Origin: Bubalus kerabau
Taxonomy: Eukaryota; Chordata; Mammalia; Artiodactyla; Bovidae
Direction: 5' to 3'
Assembly: GCF_029407905.1 (NCBI RefSeq)
Contig: NC_073633.1
Span: 24,752,501 to 24,816,500 of the forward strand
DNA length: 64,000 bases
The notes beneath the pieces were generated by a model. It saw only the letters and a list, made by a program, of their open reading frames with translations. It was not told the origin of the DNA and ran no database searches. This document shows, one piece after another, positions 54,720 to 64,000 of this stretch; positions within the stretch are counted from its first letter, which is position 1; the number at the start of each line of letters is the position of its first letter. The position numbers were made by a program, and so were the translations under genes.

Positions 54720-55095
54720 CCCTCTCGCCTGCCTCACCACTCTCTTTTATCTTATAATCTCTAGCAGCGTTGAGCTCTCACCAGAAATTCCCCTAATGCC
54801 CCAGGTCTTCACTGTGTCTTTGCACACTCTGTTCCCTCTGCCTTTCTCATTTTGTCTTCATGTCACTGCCCAGATCAAAAATTCTCTTCTCTGGGAAGTC
54901 TGCTCCCCACCCCGGGGCAGAAGAAAGGATTCCCTCATCTCTGCTAGTCTTATACCAACATCCACTCTCCCTCTGATCCTGCACTTATCCCACAAGGTTT
55001 ATTTCTCTTTGTTTACTCTTGGTCTTTTCCTTTAGATTATGGGCTCTTTGAGGGCAGGGACATTTTCAAGAACTGTTCGTTGAATGAAAACATCT
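54720..55095 (+). repeat. L2 LINE 3' end, sense
   Basis: 'cactgtgtctttgcacactctgttccctctgcctttctc ... gtcactgcccagatcaaaaattctcttctctgggaagtctgctccc ... cacttatcccacaaggtttatttctc ... gattatgggctctttgagggcagggac ... actgttcgttgaatgaaa' follows the L2 3' end to its terminus. Confidence 0.85.
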
Positions 55096-55234
55096 TCCCA
55101 ATACATTGGCCTTTGTGTGACTTCTCCAACTCCAGCCTTACAGCAATTCCAGTCCCTCTAAAAAATAGAATTAATGGGTGACCACAAGCTTAAAGGGGAC
55201 TAAAGTCAATTAGACACATTTCTGATTAATTCAG
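55096..55234. other. Short spacer
   Basis: Nothing recognised. Confidence 0.4.
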
Positions 55235-55350
55235 TAGTGAATTCACTTAGTGAATACTTCAAGTGCCAAGTCCCGCACTAAGCAATGGAACCATGGAGTT
55301 GATTCAGGCATGTTCCCAACCTCAAGCAATTCAATGTATGATATAGAGAT
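55235..55350 (-). repeat. L2 LINE 3' end, antisense
   Basis: 'attcacttagtgaatacttcaagtgccaagtcccgcactaagcaatggaaccatggagttgattcaggcatgttcccaacctcaagcaattc' resembles the antisense L2 3' end. It faces the sense L2 copy just upstream. Confidence 0.5.
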
Positions 55351-55763
55351 GAAAATGTCTAGACTGCTTGTCTTTTCATCATTCATCACCCTGCCTCCAA
55401 TACCTAGCCTCATATCTGACACATAATCGATGCTTGATAAACAGTTGCCTAAAAAATAAATGAATAAATGAGCAAGAGATGAAAGGAATGCTATGGAAGG
55501 TATAGATAAGGTTCTCTCAGAGTATGGGATAAGAACATAGAGCCAGGGAGGTATCATTTTTATCATCTCTTGTTTACTGAGGGTGCCAGGCATAGTGCCA
55601 ATTGCTAGGAAAACAGGAAGAAAGGGCATTCATCCCCTATTCTCTAAGATCCCACAGCCAAGAAGATGAAGCCAGATGTGAAAATCAATGCTTACAAGAT
55701 GGTGTGAGAATTGCGGAGCAGAGATATGCTGAATGTGGTGGGGAATGCAACAATGGGAAGCCG

Positions 55764-55868
55764 AGGAACTCATTGATCGAGCAACCAATGTCCTTCGTAA
55801 TGAGATCTCTATGTTCTCAGCCCTTCCCTGCATTTTCCGTGGGAGGCCCAAGGATATACTAATCCATT
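55764..55868 (+). repeat. Copy 2 of a duplicated ~105-bp segment
   Basis: Partner of 53884-53988, 1,880 bp downstream in direct orientation. In one plus frame most of the differences are silent and both copies share the same stop codon. In another frame a run of about 60 codons (55733-55918) stays open in this copy. Could be a degenerate exon, processed pseudogene piece or unrecognised repeat. Confidence 0.85.
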
Positions 55869-55924
55869 TGCTCAAGGAGATTATAATCAATATGGAGAAG
55901 GACAGAAACCACTCATAGGGCACT

Positions 55925-56206
55925 GCTGCTGCTGCTACTGCTGTTAAGTTGCTTCAGTCGTGTCTGACTCTGTGCGACCCCATAGACGGCAGCCCACCAG
56001 GCTCCCCCATCCCTGGGATTCTCCAGGCAAGAACACTGGAGTGGGTTGCCATTGCCTTCTCCAGTGCATGAAAGAGAAAAGTGAAAGTGAAGTCGCTCAG
56101 TCGTGTCCGACTCTTCGCGACCCCATGGACTGCAGCCTATCAGGCTCCTCCGTCCATGGGATTTTCCAGGCAAGAGTACTGGAGTGGGGTGCCATTGCCT
56201 TCTCTG
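55925..56206 (-). mobile_element. Bov-A2 dimeric SINE, antisense
   Basis: (GCT)n tail then 'aagttgcttcagtcgtgtctgactctgtgcgacc' and a second monomer 'gaagtcgctcagtcgtgtccgactcttcgcgacc'. Perfect 11-bp TSD CATAGGGCACT at 55914-55924 and 56207-56217. Confidence 0.96.
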
Positions 56207-56217
56207 CATAGGGCACT

Positions 56218-56479
56218 AGAGAGGATCAAATATTGGAAAGTGCCTGGTTATGTGCTAAATGCAAAACAAAGAAGGTCACAGAAGAGAGAACTCAGGCTCA
56301 CAGTGGGCCCAGGTGGTTGGGAAGGGCTTCCTGGAGGAGGAACATTCTGGAAGGGAAGCTTTGGGGATTATAAATCTCTGAGGGTTTCCAATTCCAGGCT
56401 GGGGACTTTTACATTGTTATAGTTTACTCTGTAGGCAGCAAAGAGTCACTGAAGCATATTGAATTGGGGAGGGGCATCA
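56218..56479. other. Single-copy DNA
   Basis: Nothing recognised except a faint antisense L2-like 'gggaagggcttcctggaggaggaacattctgg' at 56319-56350. Confidence 0.35.
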
Positions 56480-56487
56480 TTAGATAG

Positions 56488-56717
56488 GGCTTCCCTGGTG
56501 GCTCAGCAGTAAAGAAGCCATCCGCCAGTGCAGGAGATGCGGCAGGAGCCTACGGTTCAATTCCCGGATTGGAAAGATCCCCTGGAGAAGAAAATGGCAA
56601 CCCATTCCATTATTCTTGCCTGGAAAACCCCATGGACAGAGGAGCCTGGCGGGCTACAGTCCATGGGGTCACAAAGAGTGAACACGACTTAGCAACTGAG
56701 CACGAATGCAAGCACCC
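56488..56717 (+). mobile_element. Bov-tA SINE, sense
   Basis: 'ggcttccctggtggctcagcagtaaagaagcc' to 'gagtgaacacgacttagcaactgagcacgaatgc'. TSDs TTAGATAG (56480-56487) and TTGGATAG (56718-56725) match at 7 of 8. Confidence 0.93.
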
Positions 56718-56944
56718 TTGGATAGAGACTTTGGAACAATCACTCTGGGATGGAATATAGAAAATGGGGGAGGGGATGGGGATGCAAGGTCAGATAGAAG
56801 GGCCAGCTCTGTCACAGCACCGGTGATAGATCATAACAGCCTCGACCACATCCCGCAGGTGAGATACCCTGGCTCCCAGCAGTTGATTTGCCATCGCAAA
56901 CAGCAACTTTCCCTCAGCAAATGAGCAAGTGGAGGTTTCTTGGG

Positions 56945-57075
56945 AGTTCCAGTTCGCTCATTCATTCAACAACAGTTATTGTTCTAGGTATAGGTCTAGG
57001 CCATGGGGCTAGAACTGTGAACAAAATAACAAAAACCCCTGCCTTCATGAAGCAGCCATCCTATAGTCATCTCTA
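56945..57075 (-). repeat. L2 LINE 3' end, antisense
   Basis: 'gctcattcattcaacaacagttattgttctaggtataggtctaggccatggggctagaactgtgaacaaaataacaaaaacccctgccttcatgaagcagccatcctatag' is a clear antisense L2 3' end. Confidence 0.8.
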
Positions 57076-58060
57076 TTGCTTCAGATTGCTCCCAGGGAGA
57101 GAATAGAGCTGGCCCAGAGTTGCCTTTTAGAATGGTACAGCTGGGCAGCTCTTTCTCAAACAGTCAGCTCCTCCTCACAACTCTTTCCCACAGCCCCCTT
57201 GGCTAATAAGCTATGGGTTTCTTCCATTTTATCCCATTTAATCCTGATCCCCAGCAGAGCCTAATGAGGTGGATGGTGGTGCCCGTTATGCAATGATAAT
57301 GTGTGGGCAAGGACTCTCTGGGATGCCAGCGGCAATGGCTTCCCTTAGAGGATACTGAGGCAGGGGGCAGATATGGGAAGAAGTGGCTGTGCATCAGGCA
57401 GGGAGGGGGAGGCTTCCTCAATGCCTGAGTTGGTCCATGGATGCCTGGGGAGGGTTGCACATCACACCGAAAGCAGTATTGAGAGCCAAGAATGTTAATC
57501 AGACTCCGACATCAGGATCTAAGATGATAACTGTGATGCTGAAAACACACAAAATAACCAGGCAGCCTTTGTAATTAACTTCCGCTCCCTTCCAGCAGTC
57601 ATTTGGAGTTAATGGTTTCTTAATTCAGTGCTCATTTGGTGACTTTAATTTCCAATTAATTTTGCCAATTTTCCTCCAAGGTGTTCATGGTGTGATAGAA
57701 ATTCCTGCATGGTTAAGAACCCACCACAGGGACCCAGGGGTGGGAGGAGGCACTGAGACCAAGCTATTGCCAGAAGAGCTGGATCCTGCATGAGTGCCAG
57801 GAGTCAGAACCTCCTGAGCTTAGAAAAGCTTGGGAAAGCGCTCTGCTGGGAGGATGCTGGTGGGATCTGATAAAGTGGTACAGGAGTTAGGGAATGCACT
57901 TGAATTTCTCTAGCTCTTGGTGAGAGTTTTGATTTCTTGCTGGGGATAGAGTAGGAGAGAAAGTCCAGCCTACAAGAGGTGCTAGAATGGAAGAGTCAGG
58001 ACCAAGGAAAGCTTCCTCCTTTCTGCTGAGTGAAGGTGAATTTGCGAGGTCCTAGTGCAA
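57076..58060. other. Single-copy DNA
   Basis: Includes the TAAT-rich stretch below. No gene recognised. Confidence 0.45.
57565..57670. promoter_or_regulatory. TAAT-rich candidate enhancer stretch
   Basis: At least five TAAT cores within about 95 bp: 'gtaattaac', 'gttaatgg', 'cttaattc', 'ctttaatttcc', 'ccaattaatttt'. Non-repetitive and unlike the surrounding G+C-richer DNA. Conservation could not be tested. Confidence 0.25.
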
Positions 58061-58330
58061 ATGGCACCCCACTCCAGTACTTTTGCCTAGAAAATTCCAT
58101 GGATGGAGGAGCCTGGTAGGCTGCAGTCCATGGGGTCGCTGAGAGTCGGACACGACTGAGCGACTTCACTTTCACTTTTCACTTTCATGCATTGGAGAAG
58201 GAACTGGCAACCCGCTCCAGTGTTCTTGCCTGGTGAATCCCAGGGACGGGGGAGCCTGGAGGGCTGCCCTCTATGGGGTCGCACAGAGTCGGACACGACT
58301 GAAGCGACTCAGCTGCAGCAGCAGCAGCAG
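58061..58330 (+). mobile_element. Bov-A2 dimeric SINE, sense
   Basis: Two Bov-A monomers joined by 'cttcactttcacttttcactttcatgcattggag', ending in a (GCA)n tail ('cagctgcagcagcagcagcagcag'). No convincing TSD. Confidence 0.93.
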
Positions 58331-58824
58331 TGCTCTAAGCTAGCTAGCACCACTGATGCCCTGCCCAGACCCTTTTTGCTGGGCCCATGCATCCACTCCC
58401 AGCTGCTGCAAACGTCAGCTGCCAATGGCTCTCAGGCTCCTTCTTCTCTAGAATTGCTTTTGGCAAATAGCATTCACCTCTCTTGGAAACTTCCACTCTC
58501 ACTGCACTCAGAGGATCCTATAGACAAGAACTGAATTGTATAGGCAAAAAGCTGCATCCTTTTTCCTTACCATGTGCCCCCCTCACCTCAGGTTGAGACT
58601 CCTTCTATGAAGCAGGTGCTATTTCACAGTGGGGCAGCCAGACCCCAGCTGAGACCACATCCTTACTTAAATCTTCCCCATGTTCTTCTGTCTTCCTTCC
58701 CTCTCTCCCTCCCTCCCATTCTCCTGCCAGAACCCCTCAATAAATCCTATGCACCTGAATCTCTATCTTGGGCTCCATTTCCAGGAAACCTAAATTATAA
58801 CAGTTTAGGTTGTTGCATTAAACT
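58331..58824. other. Single-copy DNA
   Basis: No repeat or gene recognised. Confidence 0.4.
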
Positions 58825-58896
58825 CTTGTCGAGCTCTCACAGTACGCCAGACACAGCTCTAAGTCCCTTAAAAAGAGGAATTCGCTTCATCCTCAG
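58825..58896 (-). repeat. MIR SINE, antisense, left part split by BovB
   Basis: 'gagctctcacagtacgccagacacagctctaagtccctt ... gcttcatcctcag' is the antisense MIR 3' part. It continues beyond the BovB at 62161 with the next MIR words in register. Confidence 0.8.
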
Positions 58897-58924
58897 TTCA
58901 GTTCAGTTCAATTCAGTTGCTCAG

Positions 58925-61069
58925 TCATGTCCAACTCTTTGCAACCCCATGAATCGCAGCACACCAGGCCTCCCTGTCCATCACCAACTCCCAGAGTTTA
59001 CGCAAACTCGTGTCAATCAAGTCGGTGATGCCATCCAACCATCTCATCCTCTGTTGGCCCCTTCTCCTCCTGCCCCCAATCCCTCCCAGCATCAGAGTCT
59101 TTTCCAATGAGTCAACTCTTCGCATGAGGTGGCCGAGTATTGGAGTTTCAGCTTCAGCATCAGTCCTTCCAATGAACACCCAGGACTGATCTCCTTTATA
59201 ATGGACTGATTGGATCTCCTTGCAGTCCAAGGGACTCTCAAGAGTCTTCTCCAACACCACAGTTCAAAAGCATCGATTCTTCAGCGCTCAGCTTTCTTCA
59301 CAGTCCAACTCTCACATCCATACATGACTACTGGAAAAACCATAGCCTCGACTACATGGACCTTTGTTGGCAAAGTAATGTCTCTGCTTTTGAATATGCT
59401 ATCTAGGTTGATCATAACTTTCCTTCCAAGGAGTAAGCGCCTTTTAATTTCACGGCTGAAATCACCATCTGCAGTGATTTTGGAGCCCAGAAAAATAAAG
59501 TCTGACACTGTTTCCCCATCTATTTCCCGTGAAGTGATGGGACCAGATGTCATGATCTTAGTTTTCTGAATGTTGAGCTTTAAGCCAACTTTTTCACTCT
59601 CCTCTTTCACTTTCATCAAGAGGCTTTTTAGTTCCTCTTCACTTTCTGCCATAAGGGTGGTGTCATCTGCATATCTGAGGTTATTGATATTTCTCCCGGC
59701 AATCTTGATTCCAGCTTGTGCTTCTTCCAGCCCAGAGTTTTTCATGATGTACTCTGCATATAAGTTAAATAAGCAGGGTGACAATATACAGCCTTGACGT
59801 ACTCCTTTTCCTATTTGGAACCAGTCTGTTGTTCCATGTCCAGTTCTCACTGTTGCTTCTTGACCTGCATACATGTTTCTCAAGAGGCAGGTCAGGTGGT
59901 CTGGTATTCCCATCTCTTTCAGAATTTCCCACAGTTTATTGTGATCCACACAGTCAAAGGCTTTGGCATAGTCAATAAAGCAGAAATAGATGTTTTACTG
60001 GAACTCTCTTGCTTTTTCCATGATCCAGCAGATGTTGGCAATTTGATCCCTGGTTCCTCTGCCTTTTGTAAAACCAGCTTGAACATCTGGAATTTCATGG
60101 TTCACGTACTGCTGAAGCCTGGCTTGGAGAATTTTGAGGATTACTTTACTAGCATGTGAGATGAGTGCAATTGTGCAGTAGTTTGAGCATTCTTTGGCAT
60201 TGCCTTTCTTAGGGATTGGAATGAAAACTGACCTTTTCCAGTCCTGTGGCCATTGCTGAGTTTTCCAAATTTGCTGGCATATTGAGTGCAGCACTTTCAC
60301 AGCATTATCTTTCAGGATTTGAAATAGCTCAACTGGAATTCCATCACCTCCACTAGCTTTGTTCCTAGTGATGCTTTCTAAGGCCCACTTGACTTCATAT
60401 TCCAGGATGTCTGGCTGTAGGTGAGTGATCACACCATCATGATCATCTGGGTCATGAAGATCTTTTTTGTACAGTTCTTCTGTGTATTCTTGCCATCTCT
60501 TCTTAATATCTTCTGCTTCTGTTAGGTCCATACCATTTCTGTCTTTTATCAAGCCCATCTTTGCATGAAATGTTCCCTTGGTATCTCTAATTTCCTTCAA
60601 GAGATCTCTAGTCTTTCCCATTCTGTTGTTTTCCTCTATTTCTTTGCATTGATCGCTGAGGAAAGCTTTTCTTTCTCTCCTTGCTATTCTTTGGAACTCT
60701 GCATTCAAATGGGAATATCTTTCCTTTTCTCCTTTGCTTTTCGCTTCTCTTCTTTTCACAGCTATTTTTAAGGCTTCCTCAGACAGCCATTTTGCTTTTT
60801 TGCATTTCTTTTCCATGGGGATGGTCTTGATCCCTGTCTCCTGTACAATGTCATGAACCTCCATCCATAGTTCATCAGGCACTCTTGTCTATCAGATCTA
60901 GTCTCTTAAATCTATTTCTCACTCCCACTGTATAATCATAAGGGATTTGATTTAGGTCATACTTGAATTGTTTTCCCTATTTTCTGCAATTTAAGTCTGA
61001 ATTTTGCAATAAGGAATTCATGATCTGAGCCACAGTCAGCTCCCGGTCTTGTTTTTGCTGACTGTATTG
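58925..61069 (-). pseudogene. BovB ORF2 reverse-transcriptase half, broken
   Basis: Read antisense, the frame begins with the end of the endonuclease region ('QSAKTRPGADCGSDHE', near 61064-61017) and runs through the RT. The palm motif YADD is intact at 59662-59673. Stops interrupt it: a TAA at 59995-59997 where BovB reads lysine, a TGA where the ...KKAER segment continues in BovB (59281 region), and a frame change near 60900. Between these, frames of 295 and 222 codons remain open, so decay is moderate. In a live element it would reverse-transcribe BovB and SINE RNA at the nicked target. Confidence 0.9.
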
Positions 61070-61559
61070 CCTTGCTGGAGCAGCTGAGAAGAGATACCCC
61101 ATGTTCAAGGTAAGAGAAACACAAGTAAGATGGTAGGTGTTGTGAGAGGGCATCAGAGGGCAGACACACTGAAACCATAATCACAGAAAACTAGCCAATC
61201 TGATCACATGGATCACAGCCTTGTCTAACTCAATGAAACTAAGCCATGCCGTGTGGGGTCACCCAAGATGGATGGGTCATGGTGGAGAGGTCTGACAGAA
61301 TGTGGTCCACTGGAGGGAATGGCAAACCACTTCAGTATTCTTGCCTTGAGAACCCCATGAACAGTGTGAAAAGGCAAAATGATAGGATACTGAGAGGAAC
61401 TCCCCAGGTCAGTAGGTGCCCAATATGCTACTGGAGATCAGTGGAGAAATAACTCCAGAAAGAATGAAGGGATGGAGTCAAAGCAAAAAACAATACCCAT
61501 TTGTAGATGTGACTGGTGATAGAAGCAAGGTCCGATGCTGTAAAGAGCAATATTGCATA

Positions 61560-62160
61560 GGAACCTGGAATGTTAGGTCCATGAATCAAGGCAAATTGGA
61601 AGTGGTCAAACAGGAGATGGCAAGAGTGAACATCGACATTCTAGGAATCGGTGAACTAAAATGGACTGGAATGGGTGAATTTAACTCAGATGACCGTTAT
61701 ATCTACTATTGTGGGCAAAAATCTCTTAGAAGAATCTCTTAGGAGAGGCCATCATGGTCAACAAAAGAGTCCAAAATGCAGTACTTGGATGCAATCTCAA
61801 AAACGACAGAATGATCTCTGTTTGTTTCCAAGGCAAACCATTCAATATCACGGTAATCCAAGCCTATGCCCCAACCAGTAATGCTGAAGAAGCTGAAGTT
61901 GAACAGTTCTATGAAGACCTACAAGACCTTTTAGAACTAACACCCAAAAAAGATGTCCTTTTCATTATAGGGGACTGGAATGCAAAAGTAGGAAGTCAAG
62001 AAACACCTGGAGTAACAGGCAAATTTGGCCTTGGAGTACAGAATGAAGCAGGGCAAAGGCTAATAGAGTTTTGCCAAGAGAATGCACTAGTCATAGCAAA
62101 CACCCTCTTCCAACAACACAAGAGAAGACTCTACACATGGACATCACCAGACGGTCAACA
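61560..62160 (+). pseudogene. BovB ORF2 endonuclease half, broken
   Basis: The sense frame opens with the apurinic-type endonuclease signature 'GTWNVRSMNQGKL' and later has 'IIGDWNAKVGSQ', both typical of BovB. Between them (61721-61746) a 13-bp direct repeat, ATCTCTTAGAAGA/ATCTCTTAGGAGA, coincides with a frame break and TAG stop near 61740. The second frame ends at the BovB breakpoint after 'SPDGQH' and runs a few codons into MIR. In the intact element this domain nicks the target DNA. Confidence 0.88.
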
Positions 62161-62340
62161 CTTCATCCTCAGCAACCCTATAAGGTAGGTATTGTTGGTA
62201 TCCCTAGTTTGAGATAAGAAAACTGAGACACAGGGAGGTTGAGATTCTTGCCCAAGTCAATCTAGGCAATAGGTTCAAAACAGGAACATGAACTCAGTCA
62301 ATCTGGTTCCAGACTCTGTGCCCTTAACCATTAAGTTGCC
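62161..62340 (-). repeat. MIR SINE, antisense, right part split by BovB
   Basis: 'cttcatcctcagcaaccctataaggtaggtattgttggtatccctagtttgagataagaaaactgagacacagggaggttgag ... tcaatctggttccagactctgtgcccttaaccattaag' completes the MIR begun at 58825. Confidence 0.92.
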
Positions 62341-63010
62341 CAATATGTAATCAGTAAGCCCGGCAACTACTCTAAAGGCATGGGTGATGTGATTCAAGAG
62401 CCCGAACCATCCAGAGGGGTGAGGAGTAATTTTCCTAAGGTCCTTTCTCAGGAGGATGGGGGAAAGGGGAGTACTGGCCTCATGGTGTCAGGGCTCTCTT
62501 TGCGGCAAACCCTCCTCCACCCCTCCAGGGATGGTACCGAAGACTGATAACGTGACTCAGTGGAGCAAGTGAAAGTCAGACATCCCAGATTCTAATGCTG
62601 TGTCCCTGACTCCCTTCGTGACTTGAGGCCAGTAATTTTCCACCACTAGACCCCTTTCCTACCTCTACCATGTGAATGGGCCATTAGTTACAAAGCCTTG
62701 AAGAGCCTCACATCTAACATTTTGGCTTTAGCCAGTAGATATGTGAAGCATCCCTGGGAATCCCCCCATCAGAAGATGAGACCAGATGTCCATGGGAAGC
62801 AGAGAAGATACATTTCATGACTTGGAGGTATCAATGGCCCTGTCTCCAAGGGACTGGGGGGAGAGGCCCACAGGGTCACAAAAGAACCTAGGTCACACTG
62901 ACTGCTCAAGACAATTTAGGGAATTTGAGCATTTATTGGGTGGTAATATTATGCCAGGGACTTTGCACGTGTAATTCTTGGCTCCCCAACCTAGGAGCAC
63001 AATAGAGGCA
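62341..63010. other. Single-copy DNA
   Basis: A faint antisense MIR 3' end at about 62925-62985 ('gagcatttattgggtggtaatattatgccagggactttgcacgtg'). No gene recognised. Confidence 0.4.
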
Positions 63011-63238
63011 GAAAGAAAAAAGTGAAAGTGTTAATCACTCAGTCATGTCCAACTGAGCCCACCAGGGACTCAGGGACTATAGCCTGCCAGGCTCCTCTGT
63101 CCATGGGATTTCCCAGGCAAGAAGACTGGAGTGGGTTGCCATTTCCTCCTCCAGGGGATCTTCCTGACCCAGGGATGGAACCTGGGTATCCTGCATTGTA
63201 GGCAGACTCTTTACCATCTGAGCCACCAGGGAAGCCTA
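63011..63238 (-). mobile_element. Bov-tA SINE, antisense
   Basis: Tail 'aaaagtgaaagtgttaatcactcagtcatgtccaact' to head 'ctgagccaccagggaagcc'. Imperfect TSDs AATAGAGGCA (63001-63010) and AATGAAGGCA (63240-63249), 8 of 10 matching. Confidence 0.93.
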
Positions 63239-64000
63239 TAATGAAGGCACGGTCACCGCAACTGCCTGACTTGACATCCAAGGACCAGCCCCATGTACAG
63301 ATGCCCCCCAACACATATAGTGATATCTGGAGTCTCCATGGGGTATGTCCATTGTACTCGGATGAGTATTTTCTCTCATCAGTTGGGGGTAGGCCATGTC
63401 CCTGCTCTCCTGCCAGAGACCCTCTCAGTGATGCCCACGTCCTGTAGAGCCACAGGAGATGACCCCACGGCTGCCTCCATGGCCAATCCCTTTTATGAGA
63501 AAGGCTCGTGTGGCTGTGCTCCCAATGCTGCTAGTCCTCAAGAGGCCAAGAGGCATGATATTCTCTGATGTTCCTCAAAGAAAGAGGTGAGACCCCCCCC
63601 CCGTACCCCTGAGGCAGCTTAGGGGCAGGGTGAAGGCTGCGAGAGAAAGGGAACAGGAGTAGCATAATTATTTGTCCTTTCCTTCTCCTTCACCTTCAGC
63701 CCCACCCCACCCTGCTTCCTCCTTCTCCAGACCTTGATGAGGCCATATCCAAGGGCAGCAGGGAGGGGCCAGGGCCAGGGTCCATCTGTCATCATGCCCT
63801 CTGTGTGTCCCCAGACCCATCCAGGCTCCTGCAGGGCAACAACCCTCACCAAAGTCCCTGGCATCAGCTGCAGCCAGATCAAAGCCTCTGCCCGGATTGG
63901 GACCCAAAGCCTGCCGGAGGGAGCCAGACCTGTCTTGGCTGTCACCATCCCAGATGGCCATCTCCTAGTCAGCGGAGCAGGAAAGGCCAGTCAGGACTGG
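63239..64000. other. Single-copy DNA to the window end
   Basis: A C-run at 63594-63602. Minus-strand frames of about 100 codons near 63619-63961 lack support. No repeat or gene recognised. Confidence 0.4.

Larger units (their letters stand above)
58897..62160 (-). mobile_element. Nearly full-length BovB (RTE) LINE with inverted 5' part
   Basis: About 3.26 kb between perfect 12-bp TSDs CTTCATCCTCAG (58885-58896 and 62161-62172). The left 2.17 kb (to about 61069) is antisense BovB: tail 'cagttcagttcagttcaattcag', 3' UTR and ORF2 down to the start of the reverse-transcriptase half. The right 1.09 kb (about 61070-62160) is sense BovB: 5' UTR ('gagatacccc', 'gtaagagaaacacaagtaag') and the endonuclease half. 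The two parts abut at consensus-adjacent points, with roughly 50 bp lost between them. This is the signature of twin priming, known best from L1. Non-functional: the frames are split, inverted and carry stops. Confidence 0.93.

Noticed and set aside
58061..58330. Regularly spaced similar units that could suggest a CRISPR-like array
   Set aside because: The units are the two monomers of Bov-A2. Vertebrate DNA has no CRISPR arrays and there are no short direct repeats with unique spacers.
59281..60882. Candidate reverse-transcriptase gene of viral origin
   Set aside because: Sequence and 3' tail are RTE-class BovB; no LTRs, gag or envelope regions are present.
61416..62188. Candidate host endonuclease gene on the plus strand
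   Set aside because: The peptide motifs and surrounding sequence are BovB ORF2. It is an inverted part of a dead retrotransposon.

Overview
The window is vertebrate nuclear DNA from a ruminant, almost certainly a bovid (cattle, buffalo, sheep, goat or a relative). The evidence is the repeat content: Bov-tA SINEs, Bov-A2 dimers, CHR-type tRNA-derived SINEs, BovB (RTE-class) LINE copies and an L1 3' end of the bovine type, on a background of old mammalian MIR, L2, hAT and mariner debris. The repeats alone do not separate cattle from sheep or goat. Repeat families were assigned by eye against remembered consensus sequences. Many insertions are backed by target-site duplications (TSDs) that can be read directly.

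No stretch supports a host protein-coding gene, rRNA, tRNA gene or CRISPR array. The open reading frames are short and either lie in repeats or look like chance frames in G+C-rich DNA. The region reads as intergenic or intronic. The only recognisable protein-coding ancestry is broken BovB ORF2 (endonuclease and reverse transcriptase).

Layout. 1-5 kb: a MIR piece, a 79-bp mariner-type element, two Bov-tA copies facing opposite ways, a Bov-A2 and a CHR SINE. 5-16 kb: mostly single-copy sequence with MIR, L2 and L1 remnants, three Bov-tA copies and a (GT)n tract. 16-17 kb: a 5'-truncated BovB. 17-30 kb: MIR and L2 fragments, an LTR-like remnant, Bov-tA copies, a CHR SINE with a perfect 17-bp TSD, and TAAT-rich stretches that could be regulatory. 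30-38 kb: BovB 3' ends, an old hAT element split by a BovB and a young L1 end, and an L1 with TSD. 38-50 kb: CHR and Bov-tA SINEs, MIR, L2, an LTR-like remnant and an L1 split by a SINE. 50-58 kb: an antisense L2, a second hAT copy split by a Bov-A2, a duplicated segment of about 105 bp, and several SINEs. 58.8-62.3 kb: the most striking structure, a nearly full-length BovB with an inverted 5' part, flanked by a 12-bp TSD and sitting inside a MIR. 62.3-64 kb: single-copy DNA and one Bov-tA.

No new biological system was found. The points most worth a second look are the inverted BovB, the 105-bp duplicated pair at 53.9 and 55.8 kb, and several TAAT-rich or octamer-bearing non-repeat stretches that could be conserved enhancers.
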